From NCBI RefSeq assembly GCF_016862995.1, contig NZ_BOOA01000045.1, forward strand, positions 1 through 64,000: 64,000 bases of DNA, written 5' to 3'. The translations under genes were made by a program, and so were the position numbers. Under the pieces are notes generated by a model. That model was given only the letters and a program-made list of their open reading frames with translations. It did not search any database and was not told where the DNA came from. This document shows positions 63,467-64,000 of the stretch, piece by piece; the stretch's first letter is position 1, and each line of letters begins with the position of its first letter. This DNA is from Acrocarpospora phusangensis (GTDB taxonomy: Bacteria; Actinomycetota; Actinomycetes; Streptosporangiales; Streptosporangiaceae).

Positions 63467-64000
63467 GCTTCGCCGAGCGCGGGGTGGAGATCCTGCGCTA
63501 CACCTACAAGCCGAATATGCCGGTTTTCGAATCTCCGAAGCCATTTTTTCACCCGATAAAGACATTGGCGGGAGATGTCGTCAGCGCTTACCGGCCGCAC
63601 GACCATCGCTGGCACAAAGGATTACAACTGACTGTCTCCCATTTATCCGGGGAGAATTTCTGGGGCGGCGGAAGTTATGTTCGTTCGGAGGGCGGATACG
63701 TGGATCTGCCCAATAACGGGACCATGCGGCATGAGGAATTCCTGGCCCCCGGAGTCGAGCGGCTGACCTGGCACACCCAGGCGGGCGAGCACTGGGCGGA
63801 CGAGGAGCGCGCGTTCGCCGTCCGGGACGTCCAGGCCGACTCGTGGGCGCTGGACTTCAGCACGGCGATCACCAATGTGCGCGGCGCCGACCTGGTCTTC
63901 GGCAGTCCGACCACCAACGGGCGGCCGATGGCAGGCTACTGCGGGCTGTTCTGGCGGGGACCCCGCTCGTTCGAGCACGGCGAGGTGATCGCCTCGCACG
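63457..64000 (+). CDS. PmoA-like / DUF6807 family protein (3' end outside window)
   Basis: 181 residues are visible from GTG 63457; the frame is open to the window end. HPIKTLAGDVVSAYRPHDHRWHKG, LSGENFWGGGSYV and YVDLPNNGTMRHE are the conserved start of the DUF6807 (PmoA-like) family. These proteins are common near Gfo/Idh/MocA genes and sugar-uptake genes and probably act on sugar derivatives, but no reaction is established. Codons 56 and 63 are TTA, and the stretch 63500-63720 has notably more A/T-ending codons than its neighbours. Confidence 0.8.
   Translation, partial: MELSFAERGVEILRYTYKPNMPVFESPKPFFHPIKTLAGDVVSAYRPHDHRWHKGLQLTVSHLSGENFWGGGSYVRSEGGYVDLPNNGTMRHEEFLAPGVERLTWHTQAGEHWADEERAFAVRDVQADSWALDFSTAITNVRGADLVFGSPTTNGRPMAGYCGLFWRGPRSFEHGEVIASH

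Overview
The window is about 70% G+C with dense, overlapping genes. A SepH C-terminus, a conservon (cvnABCD) and several in-frame TTA codons point to a filamentous actinomycete. Streptosporangiales is my best guess, but nothing here fixes the genus. I see no tRNA or rRNA genes, insertion sequences, phage genes or CRISPR arrays. The one structural RNA is rnpB (minus strand, about 22657-23045).

Layout. 1-13.7 kb holds the 3' end of sepH, a two-gene PH-domain membrane operon, a PEBP-like lipoprotein, a membrane-anchored repeat protein, a SulP-carbonic anhydrase fusion, an SDR protein, a membrane protein with a sigma-factor-like cytoplasmic domain, an HNH nuclease and a GNAT protein. 13.9-17.5 kb is cvnDCBA (minus). 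17.7-20.4 kb is a secreted alpha/beta hydrolase coupled to an MHS transporter. 20.6-26.7 kb has small proteins, rnpB, a GNAT gene and the operon Nif3-like / zinc ribbon / RNase H-phosphatase. 26.8-32.4 kb is a flavin monooxygenase followed by M19 dipeptidase, M20 peptidase, GNAT and an NSAR/OSBS enolase. The last four overlap by 4 bases each and look like a D-amino-acid salvage operon. 32.4-38.0 kb has an acyl-CoA ligase with a paired acyl-CoA dehydrogenase, then a histidine kinase and a TetR regulator. 38.1-48.5 kb has an ADP-forming acyl-CoA synthetase, a tight five-gene amino-acid catabolic operon and a divergent S9 peptidase.

48.4-62.4 kb is a xylan-utilisation locus: GH43, GH10 and GH5 enzymes, a LacI regulator, an ABC sugar importer (two permeases and a binding lipoprotein), a TAP-type hydrolase and a GH30 xylanase. 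Three promoters of this locus (GH5, binding protein, GH30) share one architecture: a -35/-10 promoter followed by two CGAAA[C/G]TTTCG-like operators about 20 bp apart. A fourth copy lies against the -10 of the lacI gene itself, which appears to be leaderless. This promoter-level regulon is the best supported new observation in the window. The right end has a Gfo/Idh/MocA oxidoreductase and the start of a PmoA-like (DUF6807) gene with two TTA codons.

A second observation is that three unrelated enzymes (RNase H-phosphatase, ADP-forming acyl-CoA synthetase, ThDP enzyme) carry related Gly-Ser-Ala-type repeat inserts at domain boundaries.
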